A stretch of 64,000 bases of DNA from Mycolicibacterium moriokaense (GTDB taxonomy: Bacteria; Actinomycetota; Actinomycetes; Mycobacteriales; Mycobacteriaceae), in assembly GCF_010726085.1 (NCBI RefSeq), contig NZ_AP022560.1, forward strand, positions 1,984,001 through 2,048,000. The letters are read 5' to 3'. The position numbers and the translations under genes were made by a program. This document shows positions 46,524 to 55,635 of this stretch, piece by piece (within the stretch, counting starts at the first letter, position 1; each line of letters starts with the position of its first letter). The notes beneath the pieces were generated by a model, which worked only from the letters and a program-made list of their open reading frames with translations, was not told the DNA's origin and did not search any database.

Positions 46524-48263
46524 TCAGCCTCGTGGCACGCGTTCGACGCCCATGCCGAGCCGTTCCGGCACGTGCATACGGGCGAAGATCCGCGCGATAT
46601 CCGCCGGTGCCGAGGCGCGGGTGAGCCGACTGACCAGGATCATCGTCGCGAACGCCAGCGGGACGGTGATCGCGGCGGGGTAACCGATCATGACTGCGGG
46701 CCACCCGCCGAGGACGTCGTCGTCGATTCCGCCGGCCACCGCAACCGTCACCGCGGTGCCGGCCAGCACGCCGCCGACCACCAGCCCGCACGCAGCGCCC
46801 CATGCGGTCAGACCTCGCCACCAGATGCCAAGCACCAGCAGCGGGCACAGCGTCGACGCGGCGACGGCGAACGCCAGTCCCACACTGCGCGACAGCTCCA
46901 GCCCGCCGGTGGTGGCCAGCGACAGCGGGATCGGGATGAGCCCGCCCACCACCGCAGCGACCCGGAAGTCGCGGACCCGGCCGCGCAACACATCGGTGGC
47001 CAACGCACCGGCGACGCTGACCAACAGCCCGGACGACGTCGACAGGAACGCCGCGATGGCCCCGGCGGCGACAAGCGCGGCGAGCAGTTGGCCGACGGCT
47101 CCGCCGATCGCACTCGACGGCGCGAGAAGGACCGCGGCGTCGGCGTTGCCCGTGATCAGGACCCGTGGCACGTACAGCCGTGAGAACACGCCGAGCAGGG
47201 TCGGGAACAGATAGAACAGCGACAGCAGGGCGATGACCGCAAGCGCGGTCCGTCGGGCGGCGCGGCCGTCGGGGTTGGTGTAGAAGCGGACCAGCACATG
47301 CGGTAAACCCATGGTGCCCAGGAACGTTGCGACGATGATCGACAGCACTTGGTAGAGCGGATGACCACCGCCGAGACCGCCGCCGGACGCGATCCAGTCG
47401 GCACCGCTGCTCGGGGTGCCGGCCACCACCGGCGTTGCCGCGCCCGCCGCGAGCGTCAGCGTGGTGCCCGCGTCGAGCGTATGGTCGCCCGGTGCCGGGA
47501 TCGGTTGGGCGTCAACGCGTGTGCCGTCGAGCACGCCGGTCACCGTGATACCGGCGGGCTTGGCGACGTGCACCACCACGTCGGTTTCGATTGCGACGGT
47601 CGTGTCCTGGGTGGCCGTCGGGGGCAGCGGACCGCCGAGTTCGCCACGGTCGGCGACGAAGAGGGCGAGCAACGCCAGCGCGGGTATCGCGATCGCGGTC
47701 AGCTTCAACCAGTACTGGAACGCCTGGACGAAGGTGATCGACCGCATACCGCCCGCGACCACGTTGGAGATGACGATGGTGCCGACCACCAGTGGCCCCA
47801 CCCAAACCGGCAGACCCAGAAGCGCTTTCAGCGCCAGGCCGGCGCCCTGGTACTGCGGCACCAGGTAGTAGATGCACACCACCACGACGACGAGCATGGT
47901 GACCTTGCGCAGTCGCGCCGAGCGCAGTCGGAACTCCGCGAAATCGGGCACCGTGTAGGCACCCGAGCGGCGCAGCGGCGCGGCGACGAACAGCAGCAGT
48001 CCGAGGTAGCCCGCCGTGAAGCCGACCGGGTACCACAGCGCGTCGGCGCCGTACTTGGCGATCAGCCCGGCGACCCCGAGAAACGATGCGGCCGAGAGGT
48101 ATTCACCCGAGATTGCCGCGGCGTTCCACTGCGGCCCGACGGTTCGGGAGGCGACGAGGAAGTCGGACGTGGTGCGGGAGAACCGAACTCCGTACACGCC
48201 GATCGAGACGGTGGCAATCACCGCGAGCAGTAGCGCCGCAGCGGTCAGTGGTGAGCCGGTCAT
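46524..48263 (-). CDS. Sodium:solute symporter family protein (second)
   Basis: A 579-residue SSS transporter, paralogous to the one at 44369: AISGEYLSAASFLGVAGLIAKYG and GLPHVLVRFYTN. It has an extra extracellular loop of about 90 residues (from GELGGPLPPTATQD to GTPSSGADWI) not seen in the first. ATG 48263 overlaps the stop of the small membrane gene upstream (ATGA). Predicted monocarboxylate or related solute uptake, regulated by the adjacent two-component system. Confidence 0.9.
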   Translation of the reverse strand: MTGSPLTAAALLLAVIATVSIGVYGVRFSRTTSDFLVASRTVGPQWNAAAISGEYLSAASFLGVAGLIAKYGADALWYPVGFTAGYLGLLLFVAAPLRRSGAYTVPDFAEFRLRSARLRKVTMLVVVVVCIYYLVPQYQGAGLALKALLGLPVWVGPLVVGTIVISNVVAGGMRSITFVQAFQYWLKLTAIAIPALALLALFVADRGELGGPLPPTATQDTTVAIETDVVVHVAKPAGITVTGVLDGTRVDAQPIPAPGDHTLDAGTTLTLAAGAATPVVAGTPSSGADWIASGGGLGGGHPLYQVLSIIVATFLGTMGLPHVLVRFYTNPDGRAARRTALAVIALLSLFYLFPTLLGVFSRLYVPRVLITGNADAAVLLAPSSAIGGAVGQLLAALVAAGAIAAFLSTSSGLLVSVAGALATDVLRGRVRDFRVAAVVGGLIPIPLSLATTGGLELSRSVGLAFAVAASTLCPLLVLGIWWRGLTAWGAACGLVVGGVLAGTAVTVAVAGGIDDDVLGGWPAVMIGYPAAITVPLAFATMILVSRLTRASAPADIARIFARMHVPERLGMGVERVPRG

Positions 48264-48634
48264 GGTTCGCTGTCGACGACGCCGACGAAGTCGCGCTCCG
48301 CCTGCTCGGCCAATCGCACGTAAAGCCGCCCCACCCCATAGAAGAACGGGTAGACCAGCACGGCGAGCACGAGCCAGTTGAGCCGGATGCCGATGACCGT
48401 GATGGCGGCGAGATCCGGAAAAGCCGTGTTGAGCAACGCAATCGCGACGACGGCACACACCACCACCACGGCGAGCCGCAGCGCCAGGCCGAGTTGGGCC
48501 CGCACCAGGCCGCGCACCAGCGCATCGCCGACGAGGGTCTGCTCCTGAACTTCCACGCGGGTGCGCACCATGCGGGCACCGCGACGGTGGGCCAGCACGA
48601 CGCGTTCGCGTTGGGGTTTCTCGTTGCTAGTCAT
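48260..48634 (-). CDS. DUF485-like small membrane protein
   Basis: A 124-residue protein with two membrane helices (LRLAVVVVCAVVAIALL and LNWLVLAVLVYPFFYGVG) and a basic N-terminus. It has the position and topology of a DUF485 partner for the SSS gene it overlaps (ATGA). Its start overlaps the response regulator stop by 8 bp, so the whole run is one operon. Confidence 0.82.
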   Translation of the reverse strand: MTSNEKPQRERVVLAHRRGARMVRTRVEVQEQTLVGDALVRGLVRAQLGLALRLAVVVVCAVVAIALLNTAFPDLAAITVIGIRLNWLVLAVLVYPFFYGVGRLYVRLAEQAERDFVGVVDSEP

Positions 48635-49388
48635 CGGGTTTCAGATTCCGCATCGGGTCGCGAATCACACGGTCACGCAGTTCGCGGACCTGGCGTCGGC
48701 TGACCGGAAGTTCGACCGCGGGGGAGGCGCCGTTGGCGCGCAGGCGCACCAGGACCCCGCCGGCGTTGCTGCGCAAGCCTGTGACCATGCGCAGCGCCAC
48801 CAGATAGGAGCGGTGCACGCGTTGGAAACCCTTGTCCCGCCAACGGTTTTCGAGGGTACTCAGCGGGATACGCACCAGGTGGGATCCCGATACGGAGTGC
48901 AGTCGGGCGTAGTCGCCCTCGGCTTCCACCCAACCGATGGTGTCGCGCGGCACCAGGTGCGTGACGCCGCCGAGTTCGGCGGGGATCACGTCGTCGTCGG
49001 GTTTCTCGGGTTCGGTGGCCGTCCTCGTCGTCACCCGTCGCACCGCCTCGTCCAGGCGGTCCTGGCGGATCGGCTTGAGCAGGTAGTCCAGCGCACCGAC
49101 ATCGAACGCGGCGACGGCCTTGTCGTCGTGCGCCGTGACGAACACGATGGCGGGCCGCTGCGAGAAGTTGGCCAGCACACCGGCGAGTTCGATCCCGGAC
49201 AGGCCGGGCATGTTGATGTCGAGGAAGATCGCGTCGATGGGCCCCTGATTGAGTTCGCGCAGCGCAGAGGTGGCGTCACCGGCGCGCAACACCTTGCCGA
49301 TATCGGCGTGCTTCTCCAGGAGGTAGGCCAGCTCGTCGAGCGCGGGCGCCTCGTCGTCGACCGCGAGCACTGTCAAGGCCTTGGTCAT
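48627..49388 (-). CDS. LytTR-family response regulator
   Basis: A 253-residue regulator. The receiver domain (1-125) has the acidic pocket VDDE, phospho-acceptor Asp in AIFLDINMPGLSG and the Lys in LLKPI. The C-terminal LytTR DNA-binding domain (about 150-250) includes IGWVEAEGDYARLHS and VHRSYLVAL. It is the partner of the LytS-like kinase (4-bp overlap) and probably activates the SSS transporter genes behind it. Confidence 0.9.
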   Translation of the reverse strand: MTKALTVLAVDDEAPALDELAYLLEKHADIGKVLRAGDATSALRELNQGPIDAIFLDINMPGLSGIELAGVLANFSQRPAIVFVTAHDDKAVAAFDVGALDYLLKPIRQDRLDEAVRRVTTRTATEPEKPDDDVIPAELGGVTHLVPRDTIGWVEAEGDYARLHSVSGSHLVRIPLSTLENRWRDKGFQRVHRSYLVALRMVTGLRSNAGGVLVRLRANGASPAVELPVSRRQVRELRDRVIRDPMRNLKPDD

Positions 49389-50596
49389 GACGCGTCCAAC
49401 CCGAATGCTCCTCCGCCGGCCCGCACGCCCGAGCGGAACTTGGGTACCCGCATCACGACCTTGGTGCCTGCGCCGATTGCCGTTTCGACCACCAGACCGT
49501 AATCGTTGCCGAACGCCGCGCGCAGCCGATGGTCGACATTCGTCAGCCCGACGTGTGCGGAGTCCTTCTGGTCATCGGCGAGGGCATCGCCCGGTCCGGA
49601 GCGCAAGATCTCAGGGTCCATGCCGATGCCGTTGTCCTCGACGGTGATGACGCAGTCCGAACCCTCGTCGCGGGCGATGATCTCGATCTCGCCGCTGGCC
49701 CGTCCGGCGAAGCCGTGTCGCACCGCGTTCTCGACCAACGGCTGCAGCGCAAGGAACGGTACGACGACGTTGAGCACCTCCGGCGCGACCTGAAGCCTGA
49801 CCTTGAGGGCCTCACCGAAGCGCGCACGCTCCAGCGTGAGATATCGGTCGATGTTGCGCAGTTCCTCGGCGAGTGTCGTGTACTGCCCGGCGGCGCGGAA
49901 CGAGTAGCGGGTGAAGTCCGCGAACTCGAGGATGAGCTCGCGTGCGCGGTCCGGGTCGGTGCGCACGAACGACGCAATCGTGTTGAGCGCGTTGTAGATG
50001 AAGTGCGGGCTGATCTGGGCGCGCAGGGCCAGCACCTCGGCGCGGTCTAGACGGGCGCGCGACGCGTCGAGCTCCGCCAGCTCGATCTGGCTGGCGGCGT
50101 AGCGGGCCACCTCGCCGACGGCGCCGAGCAGCCCCGGTGCGGGGGAGCGCGTGGTCACCACGACGAGGACGCCCAGTGCGTCACCGCCCTCGGCGAGCAG
50201 CGGTTGCGCAAGGACGGTCGAGTTCTCGGCGTGGGTGAGGACCCGTCGCTCCCCGGAGATCGACTCGCCCGCGGCGCGCTCGCAGGCGTCGAGCACCGAC
50301 CGGGTCCACAGCGTCTCGTCGGGCGGGTCCGACGCCAGCAGCCGGCCGTCGACGTCGAAGACAGCCACGCCCTCGGTGCCGGTGAGACCGCGCAGGAAGG
50401 GGACCGCGGTGCCCGCGGAGTCGGTGTCCAGGCCCTGGCGCAATGCGCGGGCGGCCAGCGAGGCGGTGTACAGCGCGGCGTGCACGCCACGCTCGGTGGG
50501 GGTGGCGACGACGCGGCGCGTGCGCACGGTGATGACCGCGGCCGCCACAGCGGCCAGAACCAGGATCGCCAGTACGATCGCGAGCTCGCCGGACAT
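49385..50596 (-). CDS. LytS-like sensor histidine kinase
   Basis: A 403-residue kinase with one N-terminal membrane helix (LAIVLAILVLAAVAAAVITV), a GAF-like sensory part (about 40-190) and a His_kinase/HATPase core. The phospho-His is in AQISPHFIYNALNTI, with N-box PLVENAVRHG and G-boxes DNGIGMD and GLTNVDHRL. With the LytTR regulator it forms a two-component system likely sensing an extracellular carboxylate or energy state. Confidence 0.9.
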   Translation of the reverse strand: MSGELAIVLAILVLAAVAAAVITVRTRRVVATPTERGVHAALYTASLAARALRQGLDTDSAGTAVPFLRGLTGTEGVAVFDVDGRLLASDPPDETLWTRSVLDACERAAGESISGERRVLTHAENSTVLAQPLLAEGGDALGVLVVVTTRSPAPGLLGAVGEVARYAASQIELAELDASRARLDRAEVLALRAQISPHFIYNALNTIASFVRTDPDRARELILEFADFTRYSFRAAGQYTTLAEELRNIDRYLTLERARFGEALKVRLQVAPEVLNVVVPFLALQPLVENAVRHGFAGRASGEIEIIARDEGSDCVITVEDNGIGMDPEILRSGPGDALADDQKDSAHVGLTNVDHRLRAAFGNDYGLVVETAIGAGTKVVMRVPKFRSGVRAGGGAFGLDAS

Positions 50597-50660
50597 CTCA
50601 CCTCACCAGGTGGTCGCACGGGCCACGCCCGTGGCGCTGTCGCCACCTTAAACTGGCCAC

Positions 50661-51239
50661 GTGGCGAAACTGCAGCTAGTTCAAGATCCCGCGGCCGATG
50701 CTCTGCTCGAGTCCAATCCATTCGCGCTGCTGGTCGGCATGACTCTGGATCAGCAGTATCCGATGGAGCATGCCTTCGCGGGGCCGAAGAAGATCGCCGA
50801 CCGGATGGGCGGCTTCGACGTCCGTGAGATCGCCGAGTGCGACCCCGACGAGTTTGCCGCGCTCTGTTCGAAAACGCCTGCGATACATCGCTTCCCGGGG
50901 TCGATGGCCAAGAAGATCCAGGCCATCGCGCAGCTGATCGTCGACCAGTACGACGGGCAGACGGCGGGGCTGTGGACCGCAGGCGATCCGGACGGGGCCG
51001 AGGTTTTGCGTCGCATCAAGGCGCTGCCCGGGTTCGGCGAGCAGAAGGCCAAGATCTTCCTCGCGCTGCTGGGCAAGCAGTACGGCGTGACGCCTACCGG
51101 GTGGCGTAAGGCGGCGGGCGATTACGGCAAGGCAGGGTCGTTCCTGTCGGTGGCCGACGTCGTCGATCCCGGCTCGCTCGAGAAGGTGCGCAACTACAAG
51201 AAGCAGGCCAAGGCGGCGGCGAAGGCGGCCAAGGCTTAG
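50661..51239 (+). CDS. HhH-GPD family DNA base-excision repair-like protein (Rv1156-like)
   Basis: A 192-residue HhH-GPD-type protein. The helix-hairpin-helix is LPGFGEQKAKIFLALLG. The C-terminus is a Lys/Ala repeat (KKQAKAAAKAAKA) that may bind DNA. The catalytic Asp typical of the GPD motif is not clear, so glycosylase activity is uncertain. GTG start at 50661. In my recollection Rv1156 lies next to Rv1155A in M. tuberculosis; here a 7.5-kb block separates them. Confidence 0.83.
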   Translation: MAKLQLVQDPAADALLESNPFALLVGMTLDQQYPMEHAFAGPKKIADRMGGFDVREIAECDPDEFAALCSKTPAIHRFPGSMAKKIQAIAQLIVDQYDGQTAGLWTAGDPDGAEVLRRIKALPGFGEQKAKIFLALLGKQYGVTPTGWRKAAGDYGKAGSFLSVADVVDPGSLEKVRNYKKQAKAAAKAAKA

Positions 51240-51256
51240 CGCGTATCGCGCCGAGC

Positions 51257-51643
51257 CTAGTGAGATCCGCGGTCGTGCTGCAGGTCGAGCTGAGCCAGGC
51301 TGCGCAGGACGCTCGCCACGACATGCCCGGTCGACGTGCCGGTGTCCAACCCCTCGCGCAACGCCCGCAGCCGTAGTCCACGATCGGTGAGGTCGGCGAT
51401 CGTCCGGGTCACCTCGGTCGTCGAGCGGCCCAGGCGGTCGAGCGCGACGACGATGACCGTGTCGCCCGATCGCGCGTAGCTCAGCATCGCGTGCAGACCG
51501 GCGCGCGCCCGGTCGGCGGATTCGGACAGCCTGTCGGTGAACACGCGCCGCGGGTCGACGCCCTCGGCGCCGAGCGCTGCGAGCTGATCGTCGAGGTTCT
51601 GTTCGACGGAACTCGCGGTGGCATAACCCAGCGTGCAGGTCAT
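51257..51643 (-). pseudogene. Resolvase/invertase catalytic-domain remnant (serine recombinase)
   Basis: 128 residues matching only the N-terminal catalytic domain of serine recombinases: GYATASSVEQNLDDQLAAL at the start and VVALDRLGRSTTEV in the core. The Ser of the usual YARVS motif is kept (YATAS), but the adjacent conserved Arg is Thr. The protein stops at LDLQHDRGSH, before the C-terminal DNA-binding helix-turn-helix expected in about 60-70 more residues. It is therefore a truncated remnant or a non-catalytic fragment. Longer frame to 51754 has no support. Confidence 0.7.
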
Positions 51644-51750
51644 GAGTTCAAGGTCCCACGGCCGCCGCGAATCCGGAAGAGTTGCGACGCCATCGAGTCT
51701 GGCTAACTGCCGATCTGTTATCGAACGTCGACCTACCGGCCGAAACCGCA

Positions 51751-52413
51751 TCACCCAGCCGTGAACGGCTCACCATCGAAGCGCTCGCGGGTGGCGATCT
51801 CGGAGACCGGCTTACGAGTCAGCTTGCGGACCTGCTTCACCGGCTTGCCGATCGGCAGCAACGCCGCGATCGCGTAGTCCTCGGGAATGCCGAGCAGCTC
51901 CTTGACGCGAGGCTCCTCGGCCACGGTGACCGTCGCGAGTGCACCGCCGAGTCCTTCGTTGCGCGCGGCCAACAGGACGTTCCACACGAAGGGATACACC
52001 GAGGCGCCGGCGATCAGTCCGATCCGGTCGAGGTGCTGGTCAAACGCTGCGCACACATTGAGGTCGACACAGATCAGGAGGACGGCGCCGCAGTACATGA
52101 ACGGCAGATACGGGCCGGCCGCCGTGGCGGCGACCTCCTCCGGCGTTACCTTCATCGGCTTCGTCGGGTTCCACGGGTATTCGCCGTTCTTGACTTGCGC
52201 CGTGTAGCGACGCGCTCCCGTCACGCTGAGGTCGGCCAGTGCCTTGCGGGTCTTGTCGTCGCGGATCACGATCACGTGGGTCCCCTGACGGTTGCCGCCG
52301 GTGGGTGCGAACCGCGCGTTGTCGAGGATGCGTTCGAGCACGTCGTCGGGCACTGGGTCGTCGGTGAATCGGCGGACGGCACCCGTGGTGCGCATGACGT
52401 CATAAAGCTCCAT
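51751..52413 (-). CDS. Nitroreductase-family protein
   Basis: A 220-residue FMN-dependent nitroreductase-fold protein. The N-terminus ELYDVMRTTGAVRRFTDDPV holds the first FMN phosphate-binding Arg motif (RRFTDDPVP). NARFAPTGGNRQGTHVIVI is the second FMN segment, and YPFVWNVLLAARNEGLGGAL the dimer helix. Uses NAD(P)H or F420; substrate unknown. Starts at ATG 52413, divergent from a DUF1059 gene. Confidence 0.88.
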   Translation of the reverse strand: MELYDVMRTTGAVRRFTDDPVPDDVLERILDNARFAPTGGNRQGTHVIVIRDDKTRKALADLSVTGARRYTAQVKNGEYPWNPTKPMKVTPEEVAATAAGPYLPFMYCGAVLLICVDLNVCAAFDQHLDRIGLIAGASVYPFVWNVLLAARNEGLGGALATVTVAEEPRVKELLGIPEDYAIAALLPIGKPVKQVRKLTRKPVSEIATRERFDGEPFTAG

Positions 52414-52446
52414 GCCTCACATCATCGGCTGTGGGAAGCTATTGAC

Positions 52447-52593
52447 ATGAAGACACACCTGAATTGCCCCTGTGGCGAGGCGATCACCGGTGAGAACGAG
52501 GACGATCTCGTGGAGAAGGCCCAGGCTCACCTGTCCGAGGTGCACCCCGGTCGCGACTACGACCGGGACGCCATCCTCTTCATGGCCTACTGA
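52447..52593 (+). CDS. DUF1059 small protein (48 aa)
   Basis: A 48-residue protein with CPCGEAITGENEDDL and AQAHLSEVHPG, the DUF1059 pattern with a possible metal site from two Cys and two His. ATG 52447 in a plausible context. It is divergent from the nitroreductase. Too short for a longer assignment; function unknown. Confidence 0.75.
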   Translation: MKTHLNCPCGEAITGENEDDLVEKAQAHLSEVHPGRDYDRDAILFMAY

Positions 52594-52605
52594 CCACACG
52601 CCGAA

Positions 52606-52655
52606 TGCACGGTTGTTGAACAAAAACCTCGAGTAGAGGTGTCAACAACCATGCA
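52606..52655. repeat. 50-nt hairpin repeat, second family, copy 2
   Basis: TGCACGGTTGTTGA (52606-52619) pairs with TCAACAACCATGCA (52642-52655), 14 bp with one mismatch, and has an inner ACCTC/GAGGT hairpin. It lies between the convergent DUF1059 and Ala/Pro-rich genes. Same length and arm sequence as the copy at 29640, with a compensatory C-G to G-C change. Confidence 0.7.
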
Positions 52656-52664
52656 CTCGATGTG

Positions 52665-53690
52665 TCAGGGAACGACCGTCGACCCGATCGTCGGCATGAA
52701 CTGACACTGCTTCTCGGTCGTGGTGACCTGGCCGAAGATCGTCGAGATGATGCTGCCCGAGCCGGTGTCGGCGATCGCCACAAGCGTCGTCGGCCCCTGC
52801 GGGTTGATGTCCGCGCGCGGCGTCAGCGTTGCGCTGCCCGACTTACCCGTCGTCAGGTTCACCCAGGTGACATTCAGCGGCAGCTTCTGCTCGGCGGCGG
52901 GTCCGGGCGTGCCGATCGCGGTGAACACGTAGGCGGTCTGGCCCGGGCCGGGGCCGGGTGTCGGGATCTTGGCGGGGCCGGCCACCGAAATCGCTGTGGC
53001 GAGCACGTTTCCGCCGTCCTTGAGACACCCGTTGCTGATCGACGGATACAGGAAGTCCTGTGTCGTCGGGGCGTCCGGACCGAAATCGGGACCACCGGGT
53101 GCGGCTGCCGGGGCGGCAGCAGCCGGGTCGGCCGGAGCGGGCGCAGGGGCCGGAACAGGGGCCGCGGCCTCCGGCGCGGGCGCCGGGACCGGCACGGCGG
53201 CCTCCGGTGCGGGGGCAGGCGCCTCCGGAACAGGCGCGGCTAGGGGCGCCGCGTCGGGGACAGCGGCCGCCTCAGGCGCGGGCGCCTCCTCGGGTGCGGG
53301 TCCGACGACGTGCGCGGGGTTGATGCCCGCGGGCAGGTGCGCCTCGGTGCCGGGCACCGCACCCGGAGCCGGAGTGTGCGCGACGAACTGGTTGACGGCC
53401 GTCGCGACATTCCGGGAGGCGGGCGGTGCAGCGGCATCGCCTGCGAACACCGCCGCAGCGGCCATCAGTGTGGATGCGGCGTTGGTCGGGTCAGCCGCGG
53501 CCTGCTGGATGACGGGCGCCAGGTTCTGCACCGCAGGCAGGCCTGGGGCCATCAGCCCGTCGATGGGCAGCGGTGGCGCAGGCGGCGCCGCAGGTTCTGC
53601 GTTGGCGACACCGGTCACGCCGCCGAACAGCAGCGTGACCGATGCGCCGATCGTGACGGCAGCGGTGGCGAACATCGTCCTGGTTGACAT
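52665..53690 (-). CDS. Secreted Ala/Pro-rich protein with conserved C-terminal domain
   Basis: A 341-residue protein. Signal peptide VTIGASVTLLFGGVTGVANA ends near residue 31 (ANAEP). A low-complexity Ala/Pro repeat region (about 130-200, for example APAPAPEAA units) links to a conserved C-terminal domain (YPSISNGCLKDGG, PLNVTWVNLTTGKSG and a final Cys in EKQCQFMP), which may form one disulphide between Cys near 222 and 330. It corresponds by position to Rv1157c/Rv1158c. Likely cell-wall or culture-filtrate protein; function unknown. Confidence 0.83.
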   Translation of the reverse strand: MSTRTMFATAAVTIGASVTLLFGGVTGVANAEPAAPPAPPLPIDGLMAPGLPAVQNLAPVIQQAAADPTNAASTLMAAAAVFAGDAAAPPASRNVATAVNQFVAHTPAPGAVPGTEAHLPAGINPAHVVGPAPEEAPAPEAAAVPDAAPLAAPVPEAPAPAPEAAVPVPAPAPEAAAPVPAPAPAPADPAAAAPAAAPGGPDFGPDAPTTQDFLYPSISNGCLKDGGNVLATAISVAGPAKIPTPGPGPGQTAYVFTAIGTPGPAAEQKLPLNVTWVNLTTGKSGSATLTPRADINPQGPTTLVAIADTGSGSIISTIFGQVTTTEKQCQFMPTIGSTVVP

Positions 53691-53744
53691 GACTCCCCCA
53701 AAGAGTGGTTGTAGTGGTCTTTTCGGTCGATGTCGCCGCTACCG

Positions 53745-54302
53745 TCAGGGCAGTGCCGACAACGGCAGGATCAGCGGTGCCGCAGGAGCAGCGGCGGCGG
53801 GTGCAGCAGCAGCTGGTACGGCGGCCGCGGCAGGGGCGGCTGCATTGGTGGCCGCGTTCGTGGCCGCGGGCAGCAGGCCGGCCAACGGTGTGCCGGCGGG
53901 CAGCAGCGAGGCGAGGCTGGTCGGGATCGCCGCCACCTCCGGCAGGATGTTCGCCGGGCCGGTCGCCGGAGCCGTCGGGGTGCTGACGACCGAATTGGCC
54001 GGCAACGCGGCAGGAGGCTGCGGGAGGGTGACCGACGCGGTCGCGGTCGGCGGAGGCGTCGCCGGTGTCGCCGCCGCCGGTGAGGCCGCGGTGTTCAGCA
54101 GGGACGTGAAGCCCTGCACGAGCTGCGTCGCGGTGGCCGGATTGGTGGCCAGCTGCTGGATGAACGGAAGGCCCGGCACGCCGGGGGTCGGGGCAGGGGC
54201 CGCAGGCTGGGCGGCGGCAGTGCCGCTCAGCGCAACCGCGGCCGTCACGGCTCCCGCAGCGGCAATCATCGTGGTCGCGAACAGTTTTCCGGTGCTATGC
54301 AT
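53745..54302 (-). CDS. Secreted Ala/Pro-rich protein
   Basis: A 185-residue protein. Signal peptide MIAAAGAVTAAVALSGTAAA is followed by Ala/Pro/Thr low-complexity sequence with short hydrophobic patches (GVPGLPFIQQLATNPATATQL, split here as LPFIQQL). ATG 54302 has GGGAGA upstream. Paralogous in style to the gene at 52665 but without its C-terminal domain. Position suggests Rv1158c. Function unknown. Confidence 0.78.
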   Translation of the reverse strand: MHSTGKLFATTMIAAAGAVTAAVALSGTAAAQPAAPAPTPGVPGLPFIQQLATNPATATQLVQGFTSLLNTAASPAAATPATPPPTATASVTLPQPPAALPANSVVSTPTAPATGPANILPEVAAIPTSLASLLPAGTPLAGLLPAATNAATNAAAPAAAAVPAAAAPAAAAPAAPLILPLSALP

Positions 54303-54513
54303 GGTTCTCCCATTCAGGTTGGTCGGCACGCCTTCGCCTGAAGCTACGGAGTTACTGGTGTTACTCAAGTGACACGTGTGGCGTTTATGCAACCGTTACG
54401 GATGCGACTGTGAACGGTGACCGGTCGATAGAGTCGTACGGATAAACACGCCTACCGCTACCCCGACCGCTACGCGGGCGTCGTCCCGACTGGCCGCCGC
54501 GGCGCCGATCCTC

Positions 54514-55635
54514 TTGGTGATCAGCGTCCTCGCCCGGCTGGCGTGGACGTACCTCGTGCCCAACGGGGCCAACTTCGTCGACCTGCACGTGTACGTCGGC
54601 GGAGCGGGCATGCTCGACGAGCCGGGCTCGCTCTATGACTACGTCTACGCCGACCAGACGCCGGACTTCCCGCTGCCGTTCACGTATCCGCCGTTCGCGG
54701 CCATCGTGTTCTACCCGCTTCACCTGTTGCCGTTCGGGCTCATCGCGTTCCTATGGCAGCTCGGCATCATCGCGGCGCTGTACGGGGTCGTGCGGATGAG
54801 TCAGCGCCTGCTGGGCGTGGGCGATCACCGGACCGCGATGCTGTGGACGGCCGTCGGCATCTGGATCGAACCCCTGCGCAGCACCTTCGACTACGGGCAG
54901 ATCAACGTGCTGTTGGTGCTGGCGGTGCTCTACGCGGTGTACAGCACGCGATGGTGGGTGTCAGGGCTACTCGTCGGACTGGCCGCCGGGGTGAAGCTGA
55001 CGCCGGCGGCCTCGGGGCTGTACTTCGTCGGTGCGCGGCGGTGGGCCGCCGTCGCGTTCTCGGCGGTCGTGTTCTTCGGCACGGTGGGGCTCTCGTGGTT
55101 GATCATCGGCGACGAAACCCGTTACTACTTCACCGAATTGCTGGGTGACGCCTCGCGGGTGGGGCCCGTCGGCACGTCGTTCAACCAGTCCTGGCGCGGT
55201 GGCATCTCACGGATCCTCGGGCACGACGCGGGCTATGGGCCGCTGGTGCTGGCCGGTATCGCGGTGACGGCGGTGCTGGCGGTGCTGGCGTGGCGGGCGA
55301 TCGGTGGCGCGTCGGATCGGTTGGGCGCCATCGTCGTCGTGCAGCTGTTCGCTCTGCTGCTCTCGCCGATTTCGTGGACGCACCACTGGGTGTGGCTGAT
55401 CCCGCTGATGATCTGGTTGCTGCACGGGCCGCTGCGAGAGCGCCTCGGCGCACGCATTCTGGGCTGGGGGTGGCTGGCGCTGACCCTGATCGGCGTGCCG
55501 TGGCTGCTCAGCTTCGCGCAGCCGACGATCTGGGTGATGCCCCGGCCCTGGTACCTGGCCTGGGCCGGGTTGATCTACATCGTCGCGACACTGGCGACGC
55601 TGGCGTGGATCGCGGCTACCCGACGATCGCGTTGA
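54514..55635 (+). CDS. pimE: Polyprenol-phosphate-mannose-dependent mannosyltransferase (PimE-like, GT87)
   Basis: A 373-residue multi-membrane glycosyltransferase. [15 protein letters not shown] contains the conserved early Asp (catalytic in PimE-type GT-C enzymes), and [20 protein letters not shown] is strongly PimE-like. PimE adds the fifth mannose to phosphatidylinositol mannosides on the outer face of the membrane. The start is problematic: the frame is open back to 54421 with no ATG or GTG before the first helix, and TTG 54514 cuts into that helix. It is followed by phhB and mutT2, as in M. tuberculosis. Confidence 0.87.
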   Translation: MVISVLARLAWTYLVPNGANFVDLHVYVGGAGMLDEPGSLYDYVYADQTPDFPLPFTYPPFAAIVFYPLHLLPFGLIAFLWQLGIIAALYGVVRMSQRLLGVGDHRTAMLWTAVGIWIEPLRSTFDYGQINVLLVLAVLYAVYSTRWWVSGLLVGLAAGVKLTPAASGLYFVGARRWAAVAFSAVVFFGTVGLSWLIIGDETRYYFTELLGDASRVGPVGTSFNQSWRGGISRILGHDAGYGPLVLAGIAVTAVLAVLAWRAIGGASDRLGAIVVVQLFALLLSPISWTHHWVWLIPLMIWLLHGPLRERLGARILGWGWLALTLIGVPWLLSFAQPTIWVMPRPWYLAWAGLIYIVATLATLAWIAATRRSR

